A stretch of DNA of 64,000 nucleotides from Paraburkholderia tropica (GTDB lineage Bacteria > Pseudomonadota > Gammaproteobacteria > Burkholderiales > Burkholderiaceae), in assembly GCF_900109265.1 (NCBI RefSeq), contig NZ_FNZM01000031.1, positions 1 through 64,000 of the forward strand, given 5' to 3'. The translations under genes and the position numbers were made by a program. Numbering within the stretch: position 1 is the first letter of the stretch; the number at the start of each line of letters is the position of its first letter. Positions 7,417 to 16,678 of the stretch are shown here, in pieces. The notes below the pieces were generated by a model. It was given only the letters and a program-made list of their open reading frames with translations. It searched no databases and had not been told where the DNA came from.

Positions 7417-9015
7417 ATGAATCTCCCCGGCTGGGTCGCCGGCCGCGCGGGCGCGTTCGTACCGGAAGCGCCGCGCTCGGGCGCCGCCCCGGCGGCCATC
7501 GGCCACGATCGCTGGCAGACCACCACGTTCCGCTGGTTCGCCGCGTACGCCGCGATCTTCTCGGTGTCGTTCATGGTGCTGCTCGGCTTCATCGAGTTCT
7601 CGGTCACGCGCGCGATGATCCGCGAGACCGACAGCGGCCTGCGCTGGCAACTGCGCTATTTCGATTCGCGCAGCGACGATGCGCTCGCCGCCGCCATCGA
7701 CACGCGCCTGCATCGCGAAAACCGTCGCGAGAACTTCTATGGTCTGTTCGCGCCCGACGGCCGCTGGCTCGCGGGCGACATCCACAGCCTGCCCGCCGGA
7801 CTGACGCTCGATCCCTGGGGCCGTTCGCACGAACACGCGAGCGGCCAGACCGTGCGCCTCGATACCGGCACGCCCGTCCCCGCCCTGCGCGCGATGGGCG
7901 AAGTGCGGGCGGACGGCGCATGCATCGTCGTGGCGCGCTCGCTGACCGATGTCCACCACGTCCACGACGAACTGCTCAAGGCGCTGTTCGGCGGCGGCCT
8001 GCTGTGCCTGTGCGGCAGCCTCTGCGCGGGCCTGCTGCTGAGCATGCGGCAGATCCGGCGCGTCGCCGAGATCCGTCGCGCGACCGGTCGCATCGCGGGC
8101 GGCGAGCTGGGCGAGCGTCTGCCCGTCGCGGGCCGCGACGAACTCGACATGCTGGCCGACCTCGTCAACCGCATGCTCGACGAAGTCGAACGCCTGATGG
8201 CCGAAGTGAAGAGCGCCTGCGACGGCATCGCGCACGACCTGCGCACGCCGCTCACGCGGCTGCGGCTACGCCTGTCGCACGCGGCCGAGTCGATGCAGCG
8301 GCGCGGCGAGCCGGCCATCGCGAACGTGCTCGTCGATGCGCGCAACGAGGCCGACACGGTGCTCGAGCGCTTCGCGGCGCTGCTGCGCATCTCGGAGATC
8401 GGCGCGATCAAGCGGCGCAGCGGCTTCGCGCAGGTCGCGCTGCCGGCGCTCGTCGACGAACTCTGCGATCTCTACGCGCCGCTCGCCGAGGAGAAAGACG
8501 TCGAGCTGCGCATCGCCGTGGCCGAGGTCGCGCCGATCCACGCCGACCGCGCGCTGCTCTTCGAAGCCTTCAGCAATCTGCTCGACAACGCGATCAAGTT
8601 CGCGCCGCGCGGCGGCTTCGTCAGCGTGACGCTGCGCGCGAGCGACGCCGGGCCGCGCTTCAGCGTCACCGACAACGGCCCCGGCATCGCCCCCGAAGAA
8701 CGCGACGCCGTGCTCGGCCGCTACTACCGCAGCGAAGCCGCGCGCCACGTGCCGGGCACCGGACTCGGGCTCGGCATCGTGGCCGCCGTGCTGCGTCTGC
8801 ATGACTTCCGCCTGTCGATCGGCGATGCCGATCCGCAGACGCTCGCCGCAAGCACGATGAACGCAACGAGCACGATGAACGCGACGAACACCGCGTCGCC
8901 GGCCGGCGCAGCCACGCTCGCCGACGCGCCCACGACAGCAGCCATCTCCACGGGCACCACGGTCGCCATCGACTGCTGGCCCTTCCACTCCTGGCCCAAT
9001 ACGCGTTATCAATGA
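7417..9015 (+). CDS. Sensor histidine kinase 1 of a five-gene two-component array
   Basis: 532-residue inner-membrane kinase. One membrane helix is at about 41-64 and a second at 189-209, with a periplasmic sensor of about 125 residues between. HAMP (211-262) follows, then the H-box CDGIAHDLRTPLTRL with His273, the N-box EAFSNLLDNAIKFAP, the G1 box TDNGPGIAP and the G2 box GTGLGLGI. The C-terminus carries a low-complexity Ala/Thr stretch. The ATG at 7417 has GAGG upstream and is preferred to in-frame starts from 7168, which would add an Arg-rich tail. The stop overlaps the next gene as ATGA, so the two are co-translated. It closely resembles the kinase at 10568-12115, implying a duplication. 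Confidence 0.88.
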   Translation: MNLPGWVAGRAGAFVPEAPRSGAAPAAIGHDRWQTTTFRWFAAYAAIFSVSFMVLLGFIEFSVTRAMIRETDSGLRWQLRYFDSRSDDALAAAIDTRLHRENRRENFYGLFAPDGRWLAGDIHSLPAGLTLDPWGRSHEHASGQTVRLDTGTPVPALRAMGEVRADGACIVVARSLTDVHHVHDELLKALFGGGLLCLCGSLCAGLLLSMRQIRRVAEIRRATGRIAGGELGERLPVAGRDELDMLADLVNRMLDEVERLMAEVKSACDGIAHDLRTPLTRLRLRLSHAAESMQRRGEPAIANVLVDARNEADTVLERFAALLRISEIGAIKRRSGFAQVALPALVDELCDLYAPLAEEKDVELRIAVAEVAPIHADRALLFEAFSNLLDNAIKFAPRGGFVSVTLRASDAGPRFSVTDNGPGIAPEERDAVLGRYYRSEAARHVPGTGLGLGIVAAVLRLHDFRLSIGDADPQTLAASTMNATSTMNATNTASPAGAATLADAPTTAAISTGTTVAIDCWPFHSWPNTRYQ

Positions 9016-9695
9016 GAGTTCTGCTGTGCTCCTCCTCCGACGCGGAGCGGGGCTATCTATACAAGGCGCTGAGCGAAAGCCTCAATAGCGTCGAGGTTGC
9101 CGACAACCTCTACTACGCCGTCTATCTCGCCTCTCACGAGCCGTTCGACACGGTGATCCTGTGCGCGGCCAGCGTCAACACGCCCGAGGGCCTGCACGAC
9201 GCGCTCGCCTCGTTCACGCGTCTGCCCGACGCGCCCGCCGTGGTCATCGCGCTCACGCGCGGCACGCCCGCCGATTGCGCGCGACTGCTGCGCGCGGGCG
9301 CCGACGCCTGTTTCGTGCAGCCCTGGTCGATCCTCGAAATCCAGGAGCGCATGCTCGCGCTGCGCCGGACCGCGCTCGCGCAGTCCGGTCCGTGCGCGGC
9401 GCGGCTCGATCCGCTCACGCGCGATCTGGTCGAGGACGAGCGCCGCATCTCGCTGACCACGCGCGAATATCTGCTCGTGGAATGCCTGCTGCGGCACGCC
9501 AACGCGCCGGTCGCGCGCGAGCAGCTGATCCGCTACGCGTGGCCGGAAAAGGGCGACGTCGAGCCGTCGAGCGTCAATCTGGTGGTCTCGCGGTTGCGCC
9601 GCAAGCTCATCACGCACGGCGCGCGCACGCAGATCGAGACGATCAACCGCTTCGGTTATCAGCTCGATCTGCGCGGCGCGCCCGCGCCGACGTAG
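9012..9695 (+). CDS. OmpR-type regulator with pseudo-receiver domain
   Basis: 227-residue protein with a receiver-like N-domain and an intact winged-helix DNA-binding C-domain (SLTTREYLLVECLLRHANAPVA; SSVNLVVSRLRRKL; ETINRFGYQLDLRG). The receiver lacks the phosphorylation chemistry: the acidic pair after strand 1 is replaced by CSSSD, the phospho-acceptor position (five residues after Asp46) is Cys51, and the usual KP is QP (FVQPWS). It therefore probably cannot be phosphorylated by the overlapping kinase in the usual way and may act constitutively, by dimerisation, or through another signal. The ATG lies in an ATGA overlap with the kinase stop. Confidence 0.88.
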   Translation: MRVLLCSSSDAERGYLYKALSESLNSVEVADNLYYAVYLASHEPFDTVILCAASVNTPEGLHDALASFTRLPDAPAVVIALTRGTPADCARLLRAGADACFVQPWSILEIQERMLALRRTALAQSGPCAARLDPLTRDLVEDERRISLTTREYLLVECLLRHANAPVAREQLIRYAWPEKGDVEPSSVNLVVSRLRRKLITHGARTQIETINRFGYQLDLRGAPAPT

Positions 9696-9877
9696 GGAGG
9701 TCGGTCCGTAAGCCCGTTGCAAGCCGGTGTCGGCGTGCCCGCCCGCCGCCGCCACTGTTTCGCTGTTTGCAAACTTAAATTTAATTTAATGAAAGCCAAC
9801 GCGGCACGGCGGCCTCACGACGGTAAACTTGCATTTCGAGAGAGGCTGCGCGAGGGCGCGCGGCGGAGTGCGAGGAC

Positions 9878-10561
9878 ATGAGCCAGGTGCGTGTATTGAC
9901 GGTGGAAGACGATGCCGTCACAGCCAACGAAATCGTCAGTGAACTGACACAGCGCGGTTTTGCCGTCGATTGGGTCGACAACGGCCGCGACGGCATGGCG
10001 CGCGCGATGAGCGACGAATACGACGCCATCACGCTCGACCGGATGCTGCCGGGCGTCGACGGCCTGTCGATCCTCACGGCGATGCGCACGGTCGGCATCC
10101 AGACGCCGGTGCTGATGCTCAGCGCGCTCGGCGACGTGGACGAACGCGTGCGCGGCCTGCGCGCGGGCGGCGACGACTATCTGACCAAGCCCTTCGATCC
10201 CGAGGAACTCACGGCGCGGCTCGAAGTGCTGCTGCGCCGCCGCCAGGCCGCGACGGTCGCGCGCGAAACCGCGCTGCACGTCGGGCCGCTCGAACTCGAC
10301 CTCATTTCGCGCAAGGTGCGCCGCGACGGCGAAGAAGTCGCGCTGCTGCCCACCGAATACCGCGTGCTCGAATTCATGATGCGCCACGCGGGCAAGACCA
10401 TCACGCGCACCATGCTGTTCGAGGCCGTGTGGGGCTATCACTTCGATCCGGGCACCAATCTGATCGACGTCCACATGGGCCGCCTGCGCAAGAAAATCGA
10501 TCCGCCGGGCGTGCCGCCGCTTATCCAGACCGTGCGCGGCTCCGGCTATATTCTCGGATAA
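9878..10561 (+). CDS. OmpR-family response regulator (canonical)
   Basis: 227 residues: receiver domain with acidic pair EDD (10-12), phospho-acceptor Asp54 in ITLDRMLPG, and KPF in DDYLTKPFDPEEL; then an OmpR/PhoB winged helix ending in RGSGYILG. It is the only regulator of the array with a complete phosphorylation site. It follows a 182-bp gap with the palindrome GTTTGCAAAC (9765-9774) and an AT-rich run ending near 9791, a likely promoter. It is followed six bases later by kinase 2, its likely partner. Confidence 0.93.
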   Translation: MSQVRVLTVEDDAVTANEIVSELTQRGFAVDWVDNGRDGMARAMSDEYDAITLDRMLPGVDGLSILTAMRTVGIQTPVLMLSALGDVDERVRGLRAGGDDYLTKPFDPEELTARLEVLLRRRQAATVARETALHVGPLELDLISRKVRRDGEEVALLPTEYRVLEFMMRHAGKTITRTMLFEAVWGYHFDPGTNLIDVHMGRLRKKIDPPGVPPLIQTVRGSGYILG

Positions 10562-10567
10562 TCCCGC

Positions 10568-12115
10568 GTGTCCAGCCGTCCCTCCCCCGCCGCCGCGCCC
10601 GCCATGCCGCGCCGGCGCTGGCACACCACGACGTTCCGCTGGCTGTGCGCCTACACCGCGATGTTCGGCGTATTTCTCACGCTGCTCGTCGGCTTCATCG
10701 CGTGGAGCGCGACCAGTTCGATCGAACGCGACACCGACTCGATCATGAGCTGGCAGCTCATCTACTTCGATTCGATTCCCGACGCGCAACTGCCCGACGC
10801 GATCTATCAGCGCCTCGAGCACGAACGCATGCACGTGAACTACTACGGGCTGTTCACCGCCGACGGCCGCTACGTGGCCGGCGACCTGCTCGAAGTGCCG
10901 CCCAACATCACCTACGACCGCGTGGGCTGCACGCTCAAGCACACGCTCAAGCTGCGCGACCGCAAACAGTCGCCGATCGTGCGCGCGATGGGCGAGATCC
11001 GGCCGAACGGCATGCGCCTCGTGGTGACGCGCGACATGACCAACGTGCTGGAGATCCGCGAATTCGTGGTGCGCACGCTCGCCGTGGGCGCGGTGCTCGC
11101 GCTGCTCGGCGCGGCCGCGGGCGGTCTCGTGCTCGGCATGCGGCAGATCCGCCGCGTGCGCGAAATCCGCCGCGTCACGCAATGCATCGCGCGCGGCGAT
11201 CTCGACCAGCGTCTGCCCGTGGGCGGCGACGACGAACTCGACATGCTCGCGCATCTCGTCAATCACATGCTCGATGAAATCGAGCGGCTGATGAGCGAAG
11301 TGAAAGGCGCGTGCGACGGCATCGCGCACGATCTGCGCACGCCGCTCGTGCATCTGCACACGCTGCTCGCGCGCATCGCCGAACGCGAAAGCCTGCGTGC
11401 CGACGAAGAAGGCGCCGACATGCTCGAGCGCGCGCGCACCGAAACCGGCCAGCTGCTCGAACGCTTTCGCGCGATGCTGCGCATCTCCGAGATCGGCACG
11501 CTGCATCGGCGCGGTGGTTTCGCGACCGTCGATCTGCAGTCGCTCGTGCAGGAACTGGCCGAGCTGTACGAACCGCTCGCGGAAAGCCGCGAGATCGAAT
11601 GGCGCGTGAGCGCGGAAACGGTGAGCGAGATTCACGGCGACCGCGCGCTGCTGTTCGAGGCGTTCAGCAATCTGATCGACAATGCGATCAAGTTCGCGCC
11701 GGAAGGCGGCGTCGTCAGCGTGACGCTGCGCGCGACGCCGCTCGGTCCGCAGCTCGAAGTCGCCGACAACGGCCCCGGCATCGCGCCCGCCGAACGCGCG
11801 GCCGTGCTGCAACGTTTCTATCGCGGCGACGCCGTGCGTCACATCGCCGGCTCGGGCCTCGGGCTGAGCGTGGTGGCCGCCGTGATGCGCGTGCACGATT
11901 TCACGCTGCGCATCGACGACGCGCCCGAGTTCGCCAGGTCCCACGATGCAATCGATGCAGCTGATGCGTCCGATGCCGGCGCGCAAGCGCACGAAGGCGC
12001 AGCTGAAGGCACACCGGAAGGCACCCAGGCCAACGCCCCGCAAAGCGCACCTCGCCGCCCGGGCGGTCCCGGCGTGCGCATGAGCGTCGAATGCTGGCCG
12101 CGTGCGCTCACCTGA
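10568..12115 (+). CDS. Sensor histidine kinase 2 of the array
   Basis: 515-residue membrane kinase with the same plan as kinase 1: TM1 about 24-47, periplasmic sensor, TM2 about 170-190, HAMP about 191-241, H-box ACDGIAHDLRTPL with His254, N-box EAFSNLIDNAIKFAPEGG, then ADNGPGIAP and GSGLGLSVV. The C-terminal Ala-rich tail is also shared in style. The GTG at 10568 lies close behind the response regulator stop; ATG at 10604 is an alternative, and neither has a clear Shine-Dalgarno. Being adjacent to a canonical regulator upstream and a pseudo-receiver regulator downstream, it may feed one and be modulated by the other. Confidence 0.87.
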   Translation: MSSRPSPAAAPAMPRRRWHTTTFRWLCAYTAMFGVFLTLLVGFIAWSATSSIERDTDSIMSWQLIYFDSIPDAQLPDAIYQRLEHERMHVNYYGLFTADGRYVAGDLLEVPPNITYDRVGCTLKHTLKLRDRKQSPIVRAMGEIRPNGMRLVVTRDMTNVLEIREFVVRTLAVGAVLALLGAAAGGLVLGMRQIRRVREIRRVTQCIARGDLDQRLPVGGDDELDMLAHLVNHMLDEIERLMSEVKGACDGIAHDLRTPLVHLHTLLARIAERESLRADEEGADMLERARTETGQLLERFRAMLRISEIGTLHRRGGFATVDLQSLVQELAELYEPLAESREIEWRVSAETVSEIHGDRALLFEAFSNLIDNAIKFAPEGGVVSVTLRATPLGPQLEVADNGPGIAPAERAAVLQRFYRGDAVRHIAGSGLGLSVVAAVMRVHDFTLRIDDAPEFARSHDAIDAADASDAGAQAHEGAAEGTPEGTQANAPQSAPRRPGGPGVRMSVECWPRALT

Positions 12116-12140
12116 CCGTCGTCACCCACAAGAAGAACCC

Positions 12141-12851
12141 ATGCGCATTCTCCTCATCTCGCCGAGCCACGCCGAAGCCGCGTGGCTGCAAAAGGCCCTG
12201 CAGGAAAGCGCGCACAGTCTGCAACGCGCGGAAGAGCTGCGCGACGGTCTCTACGTCGCGGGCGAAGAACCGTTCGACGTGGTGATCGCCGTCGCGCTCG
12301 AACGTGCGCTGCTGCCCGAATTGCACGCGCTCCTGCCCTCGCTCGCGAAGGTCACCAACGGCGCGACGATCATCGCCGTGCTCGGCATCGAGGCGAGCGC
12401 GCACGACCGCTCGCAACTGCTGCGCGCGGGCGCCGATGCGTGCTTCCGCTATCCGTTCTCGTTCATCGAAATGCACGAGCGCATGCTCGCGCTGCTGCGC
12501 ATCGGACCCGCGCTCGCGGTTTCGCCGGCGGCCGACAACGCGGCGGCCACGCCGCTGCTCGACGCGAGCACGCGCGAGATCGTCGAAGGCGCGCGCCGCG
12601 CCGAACTCACGCGGCGCGAATATCTGCTGATCGAATGCCTGCTGCGCCAGGCCAACATGCCGGTGCCGCGCGATCAGATGATCCGCTATGCGTGGCCCGA
12701 GAAAGACGATATCGATCCGTCGACCGTGAATCTCGTCGTCTCGCGCTTGCGCCGCAAGCTCGAACGCGAAGCGATCGAAATGCGCATCGAAACCATCAGC
12801 CGTTACGGCTATCAACTCACGCTGCCGGGCGCGAACGGCGCGCGCGCCTGA
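12141..12851 (+). CDS. OmpR-type regulator with pseudo-receiver domain (second copy)
   Basis: 236-residue paralogue of the 9012-9695 protein. The winged helix is intact (ELTRREYLLIECLLRQANMP; STVNLVVSRLRRKLE; ISRYGYQLTLPG). The receiver is degenerate: PSH replaces the acidic pair, Val51 stands at the phospho-acceptor position five residues after Asp46, and the KP motif is YP. Two independently degenerate copies that both keep the DNA-binding domain argue for a selected function rather than decay. The ATG at 12141 (AAGAAG upstream) is preferred over 12102, which overlaps the kinase gene. Confidence 0.87.
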   Translation: MRILLISPSHAEAAWLQKALQESAHSLQRAEELRDGLYVAGEEPFDVVIAVALERALLPELHALLPSLAKVTNGATIIAVLGIEASAHDRSQLLRAGADACFRYPFSFIEMHERMLALLRIGPALAVSPAADNAAATPLLDASTREIVEGARRAELTRREYLLIECLLRQANMPVPRDQMIRYAWPEKDDIDPSTVNLVVSRLRRKLEREAIEMRIETISRYGYQLTLPGANGARA

Positions 12852-12945
12852 TCGCCCATCCGACTTCGCGCCGCGCAAGCGCAAGGTAACCATCTGTGGG
12901 AACTGAGGTCACGTGCGCGCGATGCGCCGTGCACCTGTGCACCCC

Positions 12946-12980
12946 AAAAAGAAACGGCACGCGAACCTCGCGTGCCGTTT
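12946..12980 (-). terminator. Terminator after the DUF4148 gene
   Basis: Perfect 13-bp arms (12952-12964 and 12968-12980) with a three-base loop. On the minus strand the hairpin is followed by CTTTTTGGGG, giving a proper terminator 43 bp after the DUF4148 stop. It may also slow plus-strand transcripts from the array. Confidence 0.78.
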
Positions 12981-13022
12981 GTCTGCGTGCCGATGTGCGC
13001 GAAAACACCGCGCAGCAAGGGC

Positions 13023-13307
13023 TCAATGCGCGTAGAGCGTCGAATTGAGGTACGCGAGCTGACCGTCCTGCTCGGCTTGCACGAGTTCGTGATACACCTC
13101 GGCGCGGGTCTTTTGATGCACCGGTTCACCATACGGCGCTACCCAGCCGCCGGCTTGCGCGACGGGCGCGGTGCTCGTCGCGGCGACTTGCGTGGCGGCC
13201 GCCGTTTGCGTCTGCGTTTGCGACGCGGCGGGATTGGTGGTTTGCGCGAAGGCGGACGTGGTGACGAAGGCACCGGCGAGCGCAGCAACGATCATGAGCG
13301 ATTTCAT
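13023..13307 (-). CDS. DUF4148-domain secreted protein
   Basis: 94-residue exported protein with a clear signal peptide (KSLMIVAALAGAFVTTSAFA) and a Gln/Thr/Ala-rich linker. The C-terminal block (GEPVHQKTRAEVYHEL, VQAEQDGQLAYLNSTLYAH) is the DUF4148 signature. It is probably periplasmic; no biochemical function is known for the family. The ATG at 13305-13307 has GGAGGA upstream. The upstream gap 13308-13599 holds a 16-bp inverted repeat ATGCGAT/ATCGCAT (13351-13366), which may be an operator, and otherwise nothing recognisable. Confidence 0.85.
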   Translation of the reverse strand: MKSLMIVAALAGAFVTTSAFAQTTNPAASQTQTQTAAATQVAATSTAPVAQAGGWVAPYGEPVHQKTRAEVYHELVQAEQDGQLAYLNSTLYAH

Positions 13308-13599
13308 GGGACTATCCTCCAGAGAACATATTCGATTGGCCGGTAAGCGAATGCGATAAATCGCATCCCGGTAGAGAGAGAATAGTTAGGTCAGCCTATC
13401 GAACCCGATGCAGCAATATGAAGAAACGTTCATCGGGGAGCGAGGAATCGTTGAGAAAGCGCGATGCTTAAGTCCTGTGGCTGATTTGAATCGCAAAACT
13501 CAATCGTTCTGAATCGGCGCGCGGCTTCGTAGAATCGATCGGACCTTTCAATCCGATGCCGTTGTTGATAACAGCCAATCCGAAAACCGATCCGATCCC

Positions 13600-14568
13600 A
13601 TGAGCACACGCCGCGATTTCCTCAAACTCTCGCTCGGCGCCGCCGCGACGGCGCTGCCGCTGCTGGGCACCCTCGCTCCTTCGCGCGCGTTCGCGGCGAG
13701 CGGCGCGCCCACCTTGCGCATTGGTAACCAGAAGGGCGCGCTGAGCATCCTGAAAGGCCGCGGCACGCTCGAAACGCGGCTCGCGCCGCTCGGCGTATCG
13801 GTCACGTGGACCGAGTTCAACGCGGGCCCGGTGCAGCTCGAAGCGCTCAACGTCGGCTCGATCGATTTCGGCGACGTCGGCGACGCGCCGCCGATCTTCG
13901 CGCAGGCCGCCGGCGCGCCGCTCGCCTACGTGGCCGCGACGCTGCCGCGCTCGCAATCGGAAGCCGTGCTGGTGCCGCACGATTCGACGCTGCGCACGGT
14001 CGCCGATCTCAAGGGCAAGCGCGTGGCGTTCAACAAGGGCAGCAACGTGCACTATTTTCTCGTGCAGTTGCTGCGCCACCACGGCCTCGATTACCGCGAC
14101 GTGCGCCCGGTGTTTCTCGCGCCCGCCGACGCGCGCGCGGCGTTCGAGAACGGCTCGATCGACGCCTGGGTGATCTGGGACCCGTTCTACGCGGCGGCGC
14201 AGGCGACGCTCGGCGCCCGCGTGCTCGCCGACGCGAGCGGCGTGGTCGGCAATCGCGGCTACTATTTTTCGTCGCTCGATTATGCGAAGCGCAACCCTGA
14301 TGTGATTCGCACGCTGATCGACGAAATCGCCAAGGCCGACGACTGGGGCAAGCAGCATCGCAGCGAGTACGCGGGGGAACTGGCGAAGCTCTGGGGCCTG
14401 CCCGCGCCGATCGTCGAGCAGGCCGTGGCGCGCACGCAGTTCGGCACGGTGCCGATCACGAAGGCGATACTCGGCGAGCAGCAGAAGATCGCCGATACCT
14501 TTCTCGAACTCGGCCTCGTGCCCAGGCGCATCGACGTGTACGAAGCGGCGGCGCCCGGCGTGGCGTGA
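13600..14568 (+). CDS. Aliphatic sulfonate ABC transporter substrate-binding protein (SsuA-like)
   Basis: 322-residue periplasmic binding protein of the NitT/TauT/SsuA family. A twin-arginine-type signal STRRDFLKLSLG begins the protein. The mature part has the family blocks LRIGNQKGALSILKGRGTLE, FNAGPVQLEALNVGSIDFG, GDAPPIFAQAAG and DAWVIWDPFYAAAQ that line the sulfonate pocket. No ssuB or ssuC gene is adjacent, so it is an orphan that must use a permease elsewhere, or a remnant of a larger operon. Ligand (alkanesulfonate rather than taurine) is a family-level inference. A terminator follows within 35 bp. Confidence 0.82.
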   Translation: MSTRRDFLKLSLGAAATALPLLGTLAPSRAFAASGAPTLRIGNQKGALSILKGRGTLETRLAPLGVSVTWTEFNAGPVQLEALNVGSIDFGDVGDAPPIFAQAAGAPLAYVAATLPRSQSEAVLVPHDSTLRTVADLKGKRVAFNKGSNVHYFLVQLLRHHGLDYRDVRPVFLAPADARAAFENGSIDAWVIWDPFYAAAQATLGARVLADASGVVGNRGYYFSSLDYAKRNPDVIRTLIDEIAKADDWGKQHRSEYAGELAKLWGLPAPIVEQAVARTQFGTVPITKAILGEQQKIADTFLELGLVPRRIDVYEAAAPGVA

Positions 14569-14600
14569 CGACGCGCGCCGCTTGCCGTGCGCATCAATGA

Positions 14601-14629
14601 AAAAAGCGCCGCACATCGCGGCGCTTTTT
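14601..14629. terminator. Bidirectional terminator
   Basis: AAAAAGCGCCGC (14601-14612) pairs with GCGGCGCTTTTT (14618-14629) around a five-base loop. It ends the SsuA-like gene on the plus strand and the convergent phosphatase gene on the minus strand. Confidence 0.88.
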
Positions 14630-14672
14630 CTTTGGCGCGGAAGTACAGCGACCCGTACGACTACCCGCGCGA

Positions 14673-16406
14673 CTACCCGCGCGACTTCTCGAGCGTGATC
14701 GTCTCGAACAGTTCGTAGTTCGGCGTCGGCGTCTGGTCGGCGCCCGGCGCGTGATAGTAGTTCATCATGATGGTGGTCTTGCCGCCATGCGCGCCCGGAT
14801 CGACGTCGAACACCGCGATCCCATAACCGGTACCCGTATCGCGCTGCGCGGACCAGATGGCGTCCTCGACCGCGTCGGCGGCGGGGCGCACGAAGGTGCC
14901 CGCCGTCGCGCCCGCCACCGGCCGATTGGGCTTCGTGAAGATCTGCGCCTGCGGCAGACCGTTGCCCGCGTCCACGCCGTAGACGTCGAGCGGCGCGCTG
15001 GTGCCGCCGCCGCCGAGAATCAGGTGGATCGTGCCGTGACGCGTGTCGAAGGTGTTGGCCGCCGATTGCGCGTGCGTGACCGGCTTCGGCTGCAGCGTAT
15101 CGACGGGCGCGCCCGTCTTGGCATCGGTGCCCGCATGATGATTGCAGCCGCGCACGGGATAGCTGCGCTCGTAGTCGTGATCGTGGCCGCACACCACGAG
15201 ATCGACGCCGTAACGGTCGAACAGCGGCAGCCAGACCTCGCGGATGCCCTTGTCCGAACCGTTGCCCGTCTTCGACGAACTGAGCGCGTCCTGATGCATC
15301 TGCACCACGATCCAGTCGATGTCCTCGTCGTGCGCGGCTTCGCTCAGCGTGCGTTCGAGCCAGCGCGTCTGCTCGCCGTTGCTGTAGCCGCGCACGTAGA
15401 ACGACGTGCCGGGCGCGACAGGCGCGTTGCCCGTGCTCGCGGCGGGCACGAGCGGCGCGGGGCCGGCGACGAAGGCGGCGGCGTCCTGATAGACGACGTC
15501 GTCGGCGTCGAGCGAAATGAACAGCACGTTGCTCACGCGAAAGCGATACCAGCGGCCCGCGAAGCGCGAGCCGTTGTCGGGCAGCGTGTAGCGCGTGAGA
15601 TACGAGTCGAGCCCCTGCGCGCCGTTGTAGAACTCGATTTCGTGGTTGCCGGGGCAGGGCATCCACGGGCGGTTCGAGGCCGACGTCTGCGCGTTGTTGC
15701 CGAAGTCGCGCCACACCTCGGTCTGATGCGCGGGGTTCAGGTTCGCGTAGCAGAGGTCGCCGTTGAGCAGGTGAAAGAGCGGCTGGAAGCGCTCGACGGC
15801 TTCGACGGCGAAGCGGCTTTGCGGCGACGACAGCACCCAGCCCGTATTGGGCGTGGCGAGGTCGCCGTAGCTCGTGAAGCGGAACGGCTTGCGGCCGCGC
15901 GGCGCGGTCGTGAAGGTCGCGTTGAAGGGGCTGCCCGCGCGGCTGTCGTTGTCGGCGGTGACTTCGTAGCGATAGGTCGTGTCGGCGTGCAGGCCGCGCA
16001 GGCGCGCGTGATACGTGAACACGACCACGCCGGTGAGGCCGTCCGTGTAGGTGCGCTGGAGCGCGTCGACGGTTTCGCGGCGACCGCGATCCGCGCCGTA
16101 GCTCACGCGCGGATGCGTGGCGGCCGCAAGCGAGGCCCACGAGATCACGACTTCGCTCGTCGGGTCCGCGCCCCACGTGAGGTGGATCTGCTCGGGCGTG
16201 CCGTCGGGCGTGGTTGTGTCGGCGCGCGCGACGCCCGCGAGCGCCGCGGCGGCGCCCGCCGCGCTCGCGAAACCGGACGCGCCCGCGAGCTTGAGGAAGC
16301 CGCGCCGCGAGACGTTCGCGGCATTTTCCGCGTTGAGGTAGCTGCCGGTGGTGCTGCTGTTGTTGCTGCCGGTGTTCTCGGTGTCGGGACTGTTTTTCTG
16401 GGTCAT
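14673..16406 (-). CDS. Purple acid phosphatase-like metallophosphoesterase (Tat-exported)
   Basis: 577-residue exported metallophosphoesterase. The N-terminus has a Tat signal, SRRGFLKLAG, followed by a hydrophobic Ala-rich segment. A fibronectin-like purple acid phosphatase N-domain follows (about 65-170: IHLTWGADPTSEVVISWASL to TYRYEVT). The catalytic domain shows the dinuclear metal motifs GDLCYAN, PGNHE and GHDHDYERS. It would hydrolyse phosphate esters in the periplasm or outside; the substrate is unknown. The ATG at 16404-16406 has GAGG upstream; upstream in-frame extension was rejected because it moves the Tat signal inward. It is monocistronic and convergent with the SsuA-like gene. 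No phosphate-regulon partner is seen nearby. Confidence 0.86.
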   Translation of the reverse strand: MTQKNSPDTENTGSNNSSTTGSYLNAENAANVSRRGFLKLAGASGFASAAGAAAALAGVARADTTTPDGTPEQIHLTWGADPTSEVVISWASLAAATHPRVSYGADRGRRETVDALQRTYTDGLTGVVVFTYHARLRGLHADTTYRYEVTADNDSRAGSPFNATFTTAPRGRKPFRFTSYGDLATPNTGWVLSSPQSRFAVEAVERFQPLFHLLNGDLCYANLNPAHQTEVWRDFGNNAQTSASNRPWMPCPGNHEIEFYNGAQGLDSYLTRYTLPDNGSRFAGRWYRFRVSNVLFISLDADDVVYQDAAAFVAGPAPLVPAASTGNAPVAPGTSFYVRGYSNGEQTRWLERTLSEAAHDEDIDWIVVQMHQDALSSSKTGNGSDKGIREVWLPLFDRYGVDLVVCGHDHDYERSYPVRGCNHHAGTDAKTGAPVDTLQPKPVTHAQSAANTFDTRHGTIHLILGGGGTSAPLDVYGVDAGNGLPQAQIFTKPNRPVAGATAGTFVRPAADAVEDAIWSAQRDTGTGYGIAVFDVDPGAHGGKTTIMMNYYHAPGADQTPTPNYELFETITLEKSRG

Positions 16407-16678
16407 CTGCCATCGCCTCGTGAATGGAGCGACGAAGCGAGCGCTGCCGTGCGAAAAATGCGCGGCGGATCGTGCACGCTTCGTCGCAAGCTTCGTGGAG
16501 TGTCGGCGAAACGATGGCTGCCTTACATGACCGTGCGATGACATCGCCGACCGACGGCCGCGCGGCCGCCCACGAAAAAGCGGCGCACGCGGCGCGCCCA
16601 CTCTGTGTGGCGTGCCGCGTGCGCCGCTTGGGGCGCTGCGTCGATGAACCGACGCAGTGATGAACCGATGAAGGCGCG

